Below are positions 21,743-34,300 of a stretch of 64,000 nucleotides of DNA, in pieces. The position numbers were made by a program, and so were the translations under genes. Position 1 is the stretch's first letter, and each line of letters opens with the position of its first letter. The stretch comes from Ostrinia nubilalis (lineage: Eukaryota > Arthropoda > Insecta > Lepidoptera > Crambidae): assembly GCF_963855985.1 (NCBI RefSeq), contig NC_087118.1:5332001-5396000 (forward strand), read 5' to 3'. The notes below the pieces were generated by a model. That model saw only the letters and a program-made list of their open reading frames with translations. It was not told the DNA's origin and ran no database searches.

Positions 21743-24622
21743 TTGTTTAAACTGAGGCACTCGACAAAGGCCAAGCCCGGAACATTCAAGATTGTTCATC
21801 AAAATATTCAAGGCTTGGCCAGCAAAGTCTTAGAAATAGAGCTATTCTTAAAAAGTTTTGATATTAATGTAATGTGTATTACTGAACACTGGCTAAAGAA
21901 ATATGAAAGCTCTTTTCATATAGATAATTATCAGTTAAGTAGCGCGTTTTTCAGGAAGTCTGCCATTCACGGAGGCTCCTTAATATTTGTGAATAATAAT
22001 ATTAAATATAAAGAACGTAAAGATGTAGTAGGGCTATCAGTTGAGCGTGTTGTCGAAATTTCCTGTGTCGAGCTTGAGAGTTACATCATTGTATGTGTGT
22101 ATAGACCCCCTTCTGGGGACTTTGGTATTTTTGAAGCGGCTATTGAGGATGCTCTTAATAAAACTTGTAACAGTAACAAAAAGGTCTTAGTTTGTGGAGA
22201 TTTTAACGTCAATTTACTAGATAGCTCATCATCATATTCTGTAAGACTACTTTCCCTTTTTCAGTCATTTAACTTGTTTAGTCAATTTAAGGAACCAACT
22301 AGAATTACGGAAACCACAGCTACTTGTCTAGATAATATTTTCTCTAGCTGTGTCCCTGACAATAAAGCTGTCATACACAATCTTACGTCAGATCACTGTG
22401 GTATTAAAGTAGAATTTATTTGTAATAATTTGAATAATAAAAGTAAAAAAAATGCCGTATGTAGACCTGTAACCATTAGTCGTCTAGAACGTTTTAAAAA
22501 TAATCTTGAAAATAAACTGCATTTAGTCCCGTATGTGCAGGGAGACCCAGATGCTCTTTACAATAACCTTTTCGAATGTATTAAAACCGAACATGACAAA
22601 GTTTTTACGGTAAAGCCATTAAAACCAAATACCAAATCAAAGTTTAGTGACTGGGCTACCAAGGGAATATACAAAAGTCGAAATACGTTATATGAACTTT
22701 ATGGCATCAAAAAGTATAATAATAGTATATCTTTTCTTGAGCATGTAAAAAAGTATTCAAAAATTTTTAAGAAAGTTTGCTTCATGGCTAAGTCTTTTTA
22801 TATTCGGGACAAGATAGGGAACGCCAGTAATAAAATAAAAGAAACTTGGAATGTTATCAACCGAGAGACTGGTAAACTAAAACCAAGAGATAATGACTTT
22901 TCTCTCAAAGTTCACGATAATTTGATATCTGCAGATAAAGATGTAGCGGAAGCTTTTGACAAATTTTTTGGTAATATAGCTTCAGCAACAACTGCCAACT
23001 TAAAGTCATCTCCCTCCGAGGCCGAAGAAATATTGAAAACCCACGTGACACCCTGTGACTCGCACTTCTCTTTTAAACATATTACTCCATTAGATATCAC
23101 TAAAACTTTTAATCTTTTAAACGTAAAGAGTACAACTGATATCTGGGGCATCTCTGTCAAGATAGTCAAACACATTATTGATATAATTTCCCCACAGTTA
23201 GCGATAATATTCAATAATTGCATAGAGAAGGGAATCTTCCCCGACCTCATGAAACATAGTAGACTAATGCCATTATTTAAGTCTGGTAGCAAAACCGACC
23301 CTGGCAATTATAGACCCATTTCTATCTTGCCCGCTCTGAGCAAGATTTTTGAAAAAATCATACAGGAGCAACTTATGATTCACTTTGGCTCTAATAAACT
23401 ATTTTATAGTGAACAATATGGTTTCACCAAGGGTCGTTCCACCACCGATGCTGGGGTTGCACTACTTAAACATATCTTCGAGGCTTGGGAGAATTCTCAA
23501 AATGCACTAGGGGTCTTCTGTGATCTCTCAAAAGCTTTTGACTGCGTAGAACATCAAACGCTAATTCGCAAACTGCACTATTATGGGGTAAAGGACTCGG
23601 CTTTGGATTTAATACAATCCTATTTAAACTTTAGAGTTCAAAAAGTTGACATAAATGGTGTTTTGTCTTCTGGGTCACCTGTGAAAATGGGAGTTCCGCA
23701 GGGGTCCATTCTGGGTCCATTCTTGTTTCTTATATACATTAATGATCTACCATATTTTGTTAAGGACTCTTGCGAAATCGTGTTATTTGCTGATGACACA
23801 TCTTTGATTTTTAATATCGACAGAAGTAAAAATAACTTTGACGATGTAAATAATGCACTAACAAGAGTTTTAAGTTGGTTCACTACAAATAATTTACAAC
23901 TCAATGCAAAGAAAACAAAATGTATAAAATTCTCTTTGCCTAACGTAAAAACAGTTAGTACACAAATAGAACTTAATAATAATGCAATCGATCTGGTAGA
24001 CTCTACTGTATTTCTGGGAATTACCCTGGATTCAAAACTCCAGTGGGGCCCCCATATAGAAACTCTGGCGGGAAAGCTCAGCTCAGCGGCTTTTGCAATA
24101 AAAAGGATACGGTCATTAACCGATGTTTCAACAGCTCGCTTAGTCTACTTTAGCTACTTTCATAGCCTAATGTCATAATATGGAATCATGCTATGGGGCA
24201 AAGCTGCAGATTTTGAAACAATATTTATTTTGCAAAAACGTGCGATAAGATACTTGTATAAAATGAAAGCAAGAGCATCCCTTAGAGAATTGTTTAAAGA
24301 AATTGGCATTCTCACGGCCGCTTCACAATACATCTTAAACTGTATTCTATTTATTCAAAAAAATATTACTGAATTCAAAAAGAAAAGTGATATTCACCAA
24401 ATTAACACTAGAAATAAAAATAAATTGGCTATACCCGCTTTTAGACATAATAAAGTGTTTGCCACTTTTATGGGACAAGGTATCCATTTTTATAACAAAG
24501 TCCCTGATAAATATAAAGAGCTACCGTATAATAAATTTAAAGATATAGTTAAAGATCACATGCTTAAAAAAGCCAATTATACAACTCGAGATTTTCTTAA
24601 TGATAAGTCATCCTGGGAGTAG
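21743..24622 (+). pseudogene. LINE copy B: CR1/L2-like ORF2 with one in-frame stop
   Basis: An APE endonuclease (~residues 15-235: NIQGL, ITEHWL, YRPPSG, GDFNVN, SDH) is followed by a reverse transcriptase (NYRPISILP ~521, GVPQGS ~650, FADDTS ~681) and the C-terminal region. The frame stops with TAA at 24176-24178 after 811 codons and then continues in the same frame to 24622, giving a 960-codon length overall. Compared with copy A, the stop arises from a 3-nt insertion (tcataatatgg versus tcatatgg). It would nick DNA and reverse-transcribe its RNA. No ORF1 was identified upstream, although a 61-codon frame at 21570-21755 overlaps the start. Confidence 0.85.
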
Positions 24623-25320
24623 GATTTGGTCCTCTCATGCTCGCACTAAAAATAATTAAAATGAAAAGTAATGTATAAACTCATAATAATTTCTCAAATG
24701 TTATAGTCTCATGCTTCTCAATCTGGACTGTTACTTAGCTTTATTATTAGTTTTTTATTTTAAAGAGATAACTTGGAATTGTCATTCTCACTAAAATGTC
24801 TCTGGGGTGGTGGCGTAATGAGGCGGGTCGTTACATTCCCTCTAATATGGTCGAGTGAAGCGATGGCTGGTTCACTCGTCATGTCTGTGAACAGGCGCTG
24901 CTTTCGGGGACTGGTCAATCCAAGTTATTCAAATTTATGTATGCGAGTCATTTCTACTAGTATCTTAATATGTAAGTCTAGATATTAGCACGTCACTACC
25001 TTGTTTAATATACCACGCAATCTTGTATCCCATTCTTATAAGATCCACCATACAAGAATGCATGGTAAATTCAGTGAACTGCTCCTGAATCGAATGTACC
25101 TACTACTACTATTTCTATTTATTTATATTAACCGGCAGACAGTGGTGACTGAGTTTGTTGCGGCGCTTCTTCTCAGCACTTGCCAAATGTTGGTCTCGAA
25201 GCGCTGGTAGGGTAAAAAGATTATGAGACATGTAGAGGCTCCTTAAGAGCAAAATGACGATTTGTAAGAACTATTTATTAGTCCAAACAAATAAAGAAAT
25301 TTTGACTTTGACTTTGACTA
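24623..25320 (+). other. 3' untranslated region and tail of LINE B
   Basis: Contains the family's conserved 3' segments (aagcgatggctggttcac; cttctcagcacttgccaaat) and ends in gactttgactttgacta. No gene. Confidence 0.7.
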
Positions 25321-25321
25321 T

Positions 25322-26295
25322 ATGCCACAAAGTACTTCTTTCGAAACTTTATAAATATGGTATTCGCGGACCATGCTACACCTGGATCGAAAGCTATTTG
25401 TCACAGAGGGAACAATGTGTGGTAACTCAGAAGTATTGTCCTAAAAGTAGATGTTTAGAGAACCTATGTATCATCGTGTGAAGTTAATAAATTTGGAGTG
25501 CCTCAGGGTAGTATCTTGGGACCGCTTTTGTTCCTTATGTATATCAATGATCTACCCAGAAGTATACCACATGAATGTATCTTGTTTGCAGATGATACCA
25601 CTGTTGTTATCAAAGGTGATAAAGATAAAAATTATTTATGTCATGAAAGTGATATAAACATGGCTTTATGTAAGGTTATTGAGTGGCTTAATAGAAACAA
25701 TTAAAAGTAAACATAGATAAAACAAAATAAATACAATTTGGTACACATAAAAATACAAACGAAACTTAACATAAACTTTATGGGACAGGAAATTAATGCT
25801 GTTCAACATACAAAATTTTCAGTAATAACTTTGGACAGTCATTGTGATTGGAAGCAACATATATTTGAAATCTGTTCAAAGCTGAATAGGTTTGTTTTCG
25901 CTCTTAGACGTATTAGTCAAATTGTGTCACAAGAGGCTGCTATCACTGCTTACAATGGCTATGTAAATTCATCTTTGCGCTATGTAGCTTTAATCTGGGG
26001 AAACTCTGTACATAGGGATAAGGCATTTATTACGCAAAAGAAATGTATTCGAGCCATTTTTGGACTACAACAAATAGACTCCTGTCGTCCCTTTTTTAGA
26101 AAACATAATCTGTTAACTTTACCTTGCCTTTACAATTTTGACTGTACTGACTGAACAAAATCAAGACTTGTTTATTCAGAAATGTCAAATTTCAAATCGA
26201 AACCTACGCTCTGTATACAGAAATAAACTAGTAAGGCCTCAGACAAAATTAACACTAGCATCAAGGAATGCTTTTATTATGTGTATAAAAATATA
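25322..26295 (+). pseudogene. LINE copy C: reverse transcriptase fragment, first part
   Basis: 5' truncated within the RT. It reads HKVLLSKLYKYGI, then [27 protein letters not shown] and the C-terminal RT region (RAFI/KAFITQKKCIRAI.G), with several frameshifts. It belongs to the same family as the minus-strand copy F (28591-29630). At 26295 the frame is cut inside a KIYNKLP-type motif; the remainder lies at 43724. Confidence 0.75.
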
Positions 26296-27098
26296 CAGGG
26301 TGTTTCTTGTAAGGTGTCAAGCCGAAGGCAGGTGATAGGTGAGGATTAGACCTATCGATTTCACCCCTATGTATGTTCTGCGATTTTTCGTAGTTTAGAA
26401 GTTATCGTTAATTTTGTGATTTTTTCAAATTTTATGACCTAGTAGGCTTTAAATTTTTTTATCTTTTTTTGGGTTAACTTTTCTCAGATTTCTTTTTTTT
26501 TGACAGATTCCCTAGTAATTGCAGATGTTTGAAAAAAATAATCACCTTCCTACCTTTGATGCAAGATACAAAATGTTTGCTAGAAAAATAAAAATAGGCT
26601 TTTAGCAGAACATTCTAAAATTTTCAACTTAAAAGTTTGAAAAAAAAAAAGAACTTCCATAGGTATCCAAAATAATTTTAAAAACTGCGCAGTTTTCTGA
26701 ACTTTCATAATAACACAAAAAAACATGTACTTAATAGGCCAATATTTTCTGTAATCGCTCTACTAAAGTAGTAAGTCGGAGATTCCGTTACATGTTTTTG
26801 ACTTTCTTAGGACTAACTAATGTTTGCAATCCACTAAGTTTACGTTACGTAGAACACGTTTAGAGACAATAACTGAACAGAACATTTTTTATCTACAACG
26901 AGGAAGCTCTTGCCCTTCATCTGACCTGATGGAAAGTTGGAAACTGATGGATGATCAGCGAGCTTCACCCGGAATCCTAAACCACAGAGGAATTGGCTGT
27001 CCTAAATAGGTAGTCTTACCACTAGACCACAGTGGTGATTGTTACTTTACGATTAAATTTGATATACCTACCTATTAGAATGTGAGAGAAAGGGAAAG

Positions 27099-27142
<44 letters not shown>

Positions 27143-28085
27143 CGTGCGTGTGTGTGTGCGCGTGTGTCTGTGTGAGAGGTCCGCCGCTGACCTGAATGCA
27201 CATTCGACAACGACGCAAAACAATTATTCGTAAATTTACAAAAGCTTCTTGCATTCTAATATGGTTTTGTGCTTCAGTCAGCTTTGTCCGCAGTTCATCA
27301 ATATTTTCATATTCCCTTTTGTATATCAAATGAAGAGCAAGAGCTTCCACGTTGTGGATATAAAAAATCTTTTCAGTTATTGTCTCTAAATGTGTTCTAC
27401 ATAACGTAAACTTAGGGGATTGCAAATATTACTTAGTCCTAAGAAAGTCAAAAACTTGTAACGGAATCTCCGACTTACCACTTTAGTGGAGCGATTACAG
27501 AAAATAATGGCCTATTAAGTACATGTTTTTTTGTGTTATTATGAAAGTTTAGAAAACTGCGCAGTTTTTAAAATTATTTTGGACCTATGGAAATTCTTTT
27601 TTTTTCTCATACATTTCAGTTGAAAATTTTAGAATGTTCTGCTAAAAGCATATTTTTTATGTTTCTATCTATTTTATCTTTTTTTTGGGTTGACTTTTCT
27701 CAGATTTCTTTTTTTTGACAGATTCCCTATTAGTTGCAGATATTTGAAAAAAATAATCACCTTCCTATCTTTGATGCAAGATACAAAATTTTTGCTAGAA
27801 ACATAAAAAATATGCTTTTAGCAGAACATTCTAAAATTTTCAACTAAAAAGTTTGAAATAAAAAAAGAACTTCCATAGGTCCAAAATAATTTTAAAAACT
27901 GTGCAGTTTTCTGAACTTTCATAATAACACAAAAAACATATACTTAATAGGTCATTATTTTCTGTAATCGCTCCACTAAAGTGGAAAGTCGGAGATTCCG
28001 TTACATGTTTTTGACTTTCTTAGGACTGACTAATGTTTGCAATCCCCTAAGTTTACGTTACGTAGAACACATTTAGAGACAACTA
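26296..28085. repeat. Left arm of the composite insertion, with internal inverted copies
   Basis: 26296-27075 mirrors the right arm (43156-43721 plus 41000-41217). Within it, 27420-27665 is an inverted and 27666-28085 a direct extra copy of 26450-26880, so the arm has been internally rearranged. At 27020-27055 a tRNA-like 'accactagaccacagtgg' occurs in reverse orientation. A (GT)n lies at 27103-27176. Confidence 0.7.
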
Positions 28086-28280
28086 GCTTTCCGCCCGCGG
28101 CTTCGCCCGCGTGGAATTTTGTCTGTCACAGAAAAACAATATCGCGCGCGTATTTACTCACCGTTTAGACCTGGACTACGATAAACATTTTAAAACCAAA
28201 ATCAGCTCAATCGGCCCAGTCGTTCTCGAGTTAATCAGACTAACGAACATCAATTCATTTTTATTTATATAGATAGATAG

Positions 28281-30768
28281 ATGATAGCTAGCGGCCGCCC
28301 GCGACTTCGTACGCGTGGATCCCGTTTTACCCCCTTCATCATCTATCTTCAGCGGTTAACTCCAGTTCCCGTAGGAATTTTGCAATATCCTGTTGTAACT
28401 AAGCTTTAAGTTTAATAAGGTACCTGCATGCCAAATTTCAAGCGTCTATCTTACGCAGTTTAGATTTTTTCATACATATGTTTTTTCCCGCTAACTCCCG
28501 TTCCCGTGGGAATTTTACGATATCCTGTTGTACCTAAGCTTTAAATTTACTAAGGTACCTGCACACCAAATTTCAAGCATCTAACTTAAGAAATAGAAAT
28601 AGAAATATTTATTTGTCTTTGAATAGGGTGTACAGAAGGTCGAAAATAACAAAATATGATCACCTATCCAGCCATCAACAATAGCATGCAAATATATCGA
28701 AGAAATATTGATATTACATATAATTATTACGGTATTACTTTTTGCTGATTATTCCCTATAGCTTAAAAATTCTTGGAGAGAGTAGAATAATCGCGCGACA
28801 AGCCACTTTTGCAATGTGGTCTTAAACTGATTAAAGGACAGTTCTTTAATATCTTGAGGAAGTTTATTATAGATTTGGACACACATGCAGAAACAGTTTT
28901 TTTGAATACGAGTACTTTTTGGGATGAACTCAAGGACTAGTCTATTGCAATTCCTAGTATTACGTGGGAAAACGTCTTTGGCTTTTTTGAAAAGATAGGG
29001 GTTTTGTTTAACTAGTTTTGCAGCTTCAAGTATATATAGACAGGGTAATGGTAGGATGTTCAAAGACTTGAATAGTGGCTTACATGAATGGTCCGGTGCT
29101 ATACCACATATTGCCCTAACACATTTTTTTTGAGCTATAAATGCCCTTTGCAAATCAGTACTGTTTCCCCAGATAATCAGCCCATAACAAAGCACTGATT
29201 CGACATATGCAAAATAGGCTGTGAGAGCTGTTGTCCTTGTTGCTGTTTTTACTAATTTGTACAGAACAAATGAAAATCTGTTAATTTTATTACAAACCTT
29301 GTCTACATGTTGTTTCCAATTTAATTTATTATCTATTTCTATACCCAGAGATCTAACACTATTTGCATGTTTGAGTACTTGTCCTTGATAACTTATGGTC
29401 ATATTTTGTATAGAATTATTAAAATTTATGTAACATGTTTTGTCAATATTTGTTTTTAAATTATTAGAATTTAGCCAGTTAACAATTGTCATTAATGTTT
29501 TATTTATGTCATATTCGTGGTCAAGTATATTACATTTTTTATTCGTTGTCACTATCACTGACATGTCATCAGCAAAAAGAATACATTTATGGTCAATACA
29601 GTATGGGAGGTCATTAATATAGACTAGAAATAAGCGGTTTAGATTTTTCATACAAAAGGATTTTTCCGCTAATTCCCGTTCCCGTGGTAATTTCGGGATT
29701 TCCTTTCTTAGTGCACCTCTACGGTACCTAAACTACGTCCCTTCTAAATTTCAAGTGCCTACGTTTAGCCGTTTAGGCTGTGCGTTGATCTGTCAGTCAG
29801 TCAGTCAGTTTCTCCTTTTATATATTTAGAAGATAGAAGATTAGATGATAGCTAGCGGCCGCCCGCGACTTCGTACGCGTGGATCCCGTTTTACCCCCTT
29901 CATCTATCTTAAGCGGTTTAGACTTTTTTCATACAAATGTTTTTCCCGCTAACTCCCGTTCCCGTAGGAATTTTGCAATATCCTGTTGTAACTAAGCTTT
30001 AAGTTTACTAAGGTACCTGCATGCGAAATTTCAAGCGTCTATCTTACGCAGTTTAGATTTTTTCATACATATGTTTTTTCCCGCCAAATCCCGTTCCTGT
30101 GGGAATTTTACGATATCCTGTTGTACCTAAGCTTTAAGTTTACTAAGGTACCTGCACACCAAATTTCAAGCATCTAACTTAAGCGGTTTAGATTTTTCAT
30201 ACAAAAGGATTTTTCCGCTAATTCCCGTTCCCGTGGTAATTTCGGGATTTCCTTTCTTAGTGCACCTCTACGGTACCTAAACTACGTCCCTTCCAAATTT
30301 CAAGTGCCTACGTTTAGCCGTTTAGGCTGTGCGTTGATCTGTCAGTCAGTCAGTCAGTTTCTTTTTTATTTATATAGATAGACAGATGATAGCTAGCGGC
30401 CGCCCGCGACTTCGTACGCGTGGATCCCGTTTTACCCCCTTCATCTATCTTCAGTGGTTAACTCCAGTTCCCGTAGGAATTTTGCAATATCCAGTTGTAA
30501 CTAAGCTTTAAGTTTACTAAGGTACCTGCATGCCAAATTTCAAGCGTCTATCTTACGCAGTTTAGATTTTTTCATACATATGTTTTTTCCCGCTAACTCC
30601 CGTTGCCGTGGGAATTTTACGATATCCTGTTGTACCTAAGCTTTAAATTTACTAAGGTACCTGCACACCAAATTTCAAGCATCTAACTTAAGCGGTTTAG
30701 ATTTTTCATACAAAAGGATTTTTCCGCTAATTCCCGTTCCCGTGGTAATTTCGGGATTTCCTTTCTTA
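28281..30768. repeat. Tandem units of a ~510-540-bp interspersed repeat (U1-U3)
   Basis: Units beginning atgatagctagcggccgccc start at 28281, 29845 and 30386. Each contains three related sub-blocks ending in 'ctaaggtacctgca' or 'gcacctctacggtacc' and closes with gtcagtcagtcagtcag. U1 is split by LINE F and U3 by element X1. A related degenerate unit precedes them at about 28085-28280 (ctagctttccgcccgcgg). The family is common in Lepidoptera from memory; no ORF. Confidence 0.75.
28591..29630 (-). pseudogene. LINE copy F: reverse transcriptase C-terminal half
   Basis: The minus-strand frame (to 28749) encodes YINDLPYCI, the FADD active site, then WLNSNNL, KLNWKQHV and a C-terminal region with IYNKLPQDIKELS. 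It lacks everything upstream of the RT palm, so it is a 5'-truncated copy. The 3' end, at the low coordinate, carries a (TTTCTA)n-type tail. It interrupts repeat unit U1 between aacttaag and taagcggttt, suggesting a short TAAG-like target duplication. Except for truncation the frame is intact. It is related to LINE C. Confidence 0.8.
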
Positions 30769-30776
30769 GTGCACCT

Positions 30777-31883
30777 CTCAGATCATAGAAGGGAATAGAT
30801 GTGAAACGGGGGCGTGGCGCGTGTCTCCGCGATATGCCCAGAAACGAACATCGGCCGCGTAGCTAGGTTAGTCGCGATTCAGTCGTACTAAGGAAATGTT
30901 CTCCGAATTTTTTGGATAATGCGTCGTTACGTGCAATAAAACAAGTGAAACGAAGAACTACAGGAACAATGGAGTCATTTACTACATGTAAGTTTTGCAA
31001 ATCCATTGGTATTTTGCTTATAAATCAAAAAAACTAAACATTTTTACCAACGAATTCAGTGCCGTAACAGTTACTGCGATATCGAAATCAGTGGTGATAA
31101 AAATTCTAACACACTTGTACATTGACGATTTAGTTAGCAACCACTTTATGTCATGCTCAACTACTGTGCAATGTATTTAATTTCTTCCGATATCCACTGT
31201 CGTGTGAAAATACACAGTACGGCCGCATGTGCCGGTTGTAACATAGTGCCGTGCTCGTGTTCTAATGCGGTTTCCTATTATCGATAAATAGAAGTAAATT
31301 ATAATTTTCTATTTTGTAATTTTAAATAAAAAAAAGATTTGTTAATTGCGATTATAAGATTTTACAAAAAAAACAATAACAGTAGAAGTAATTAGTAACT
31401 GTCAACTATGTAATTACTATAAGAGCTAGTTGAAAGCCTAATATAGGCATTATTTTTGATAAACATATTATTATGCGGTACGCAGATCGCCATAATTAAA
31501 AAGTAAATGCGTGATAGTAGTTAATAATAACGTATAATAATAAAAAGGTTTTCATACATAAGCATTTTGTGAAATCAGTTTCGAGCCTTACCCCTAGCGA
31601 TTTAAAGTATCGATATCTTGTCGACTCCATTTTATCTTTGTTCTCTCACTAGCGTTTTCAAAGTGTGCGTCACGTCACGCGGCCATTGATTGGCCATAAG
31701 GCATGCCTTCTGGCCAATCACAGCACTTTTAAGCCGGTTGCACATGTTGTCGTAGACTCTCAGTCGCTTTGTTTTTACACAGTTGAATGTGTGTGTGGGA
31801 GCTGTGGTGGGGGAAATGTGGGGACACCGGTTCTCGTTGTAGTTACGCGCGACTTCATATCTATTCTCTTTCTATGATCTGAG
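30777..31883. mobile_element. DNA transposon X1, 1107 bp, 8-bp target duplication
   Basis: The ends CTCAGATCATAGAA are perfect 14-bp inverted repeats, flanked by GTGCACCT (30769-30776 and 31884-31891). The uninterrupted repeat units (e.g. near 29711) show the empty site with one GTGCACCT. Near the left end, ATGGAGTCATTTACTACAT is followed by GTAAGT, as if a short first exon ended there. No transposase remains. The 8-bp duplication fits the hAT or P superfamilies; the family is unresolved. Confidence 0.8.
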
Positions 31884-32510
<627 letters not shown>

Positions 32511-33501
32511 CTACGTCCCTTCCAAATTTCAAGTGCCTACGTTTAGCCGTTTAGGCTGTGCGTTGATCTGTCAGTCAGTCAGTCAGTTTCTTTTTTATTT
32601 ATATAGATAGATAGATGATAGCTAGCGGCCGCCCGCGACTTCGTACGCGTGGATCCCGTTTTACCCCCTTCATCTATCTTCAGTGGTTAACTCCAGTTCC
32701 CGTAGGAATTTTGCAATATCCTGTTGTAACTAAGCTTTAAGTTTACTAAGGTACCTGCATGCCAAATTTCAAGCGTCTATCTTACGCAGTTTAGATTTTT
32801 TCATACATATGTTTTTTCCCGCTAACTCCCGTTGCCGTGGGAATTTTACGATATCCTGTTGTACCTAAGCTTTAAATTTACTAAGGTACCTGCACACCAA
32901 ATTTCAAGCATCTAACTTAAGCGGTTTAGATTTTTCATACAAAAGGATTTTTCCGCTAATTCCCGTTCCCGTGGTAATTTCGGGATTTCCTTTCTTAGTG
33001 CACCTCTACGGTACCTAAACTACGTCCCTTCTAAATTTCAAATGCCTACGTTTAGCCGTTTAGGCTGTGCGTTGATCTGTCAGTCAGTCAGTCAGTTTCT
33101 CCTTTTATATTTAGAAAGATGATAGCTAGCGGCCGCCCGCGACTTCGTACGCGTGGATCCCGTTTTACCCCCTTCATCTATCTTCAGCGGTTATCTCCAG
33201 TTCCCGTAGGAATTTTGCAATATCCTGTTGTAACTAAGCTTTAAGTTTACTAAGGTACCTGCATGCCAAATTTCAAGCGTCTATCTTACGCAGTTTAGAT
33301 TTTTTCATACATATGTTTTTTCCCGCTAACTCCCGTTCCCGTGGGAATTTTACAATATCCTGTTGTACCTAAGCTTTAAATTTACTAAGGTACCTGCACA
33401 CCAAATTTCAAGCATCTAACTTAAGCGGTTTAGATTTTTCATACAAAAGGATTTTTCCGCTAATTCCCGTTCCCGTGGTAATTTCGGGATTTCCTTTCTT
33501 A
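32511..33501. repeat. Repeat units U4 and U5
   Basis: Same family as U1-U3. Starts atgatagctagcgg at 32615 and 33119; U5 is split by X2. The junction at 32510 begins the second copy of a larger tandem duplication. Confidence 0.75.
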
Positions 33502-34300
33502 GTGCACTTCTCAGATCATAGAAGGGAATAGATGTGAAACGGGGGCGTGGCGCGTGTCTCCGCGATATGCCCAGAAACGAACATCGGCCGCGTAGCTAGG
33601 TTAGTCGCGATTCAGTCGTACTAAGGAAATGTTCTCCGAATTTTTTGGATAATGCGTCGTTACGTGCAATAAAACAAGTGAAACGAAGAACTACAGGAAC
33701 AATGGAGTCATTTACCTACTACATGTAAGTTTTGCAAATCCATTGGTATTTTGCTTATAAATCAAAAAAACTAAACATTTTTACCAACGAATTCAGTGCC
33801 GTAACAGTTACTGCGATATCGAAATCAGTGGTGATAAAAATTCTAACACACTTGTACATTGACGATTTAGTTAGCAACCACTTTATGTCATGCTCAACTA
33901 CTGTGCAATGTATTTAATTTCTTCCGATATCCACTGTCGTGTGAAAATACACAGTACGGCCGCATGTGCCGGTTGTAACATAGTGCCGTGCTCGTGTTCT
34001 AATGCGGTTTCCTATTATCGATAAATAGAAGTAAATTATAATTTTCTATTTTGTAATTTTAAATAAAAAAAAGATTTGTTAATTGCGATTATAAGATTTT
34101 ACAAAAAAAACAATAACAGTAGAAGTAATTAGTAACTGTCAACTATGTAATTACTATAAGAGCTAGTTGAAAGCCTAATATAGGCATTATTTTTGATAAA
34201 CATATTATTATGCGGTACGCAGATCGCCATAATTAAAAAGTAAATGCGTGATAGTAGTTAATAATAGTTTTTTATTTACTGTTGTGATAATCACTATAAA

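Noticed and set aside
30995..31180. 61-residue ORF MQIHWYFAYK..., identical at 33732-33917
   Set aside because: It is present only because X1 and X2 are copies. No domain or ribosome context supports it as a gene.
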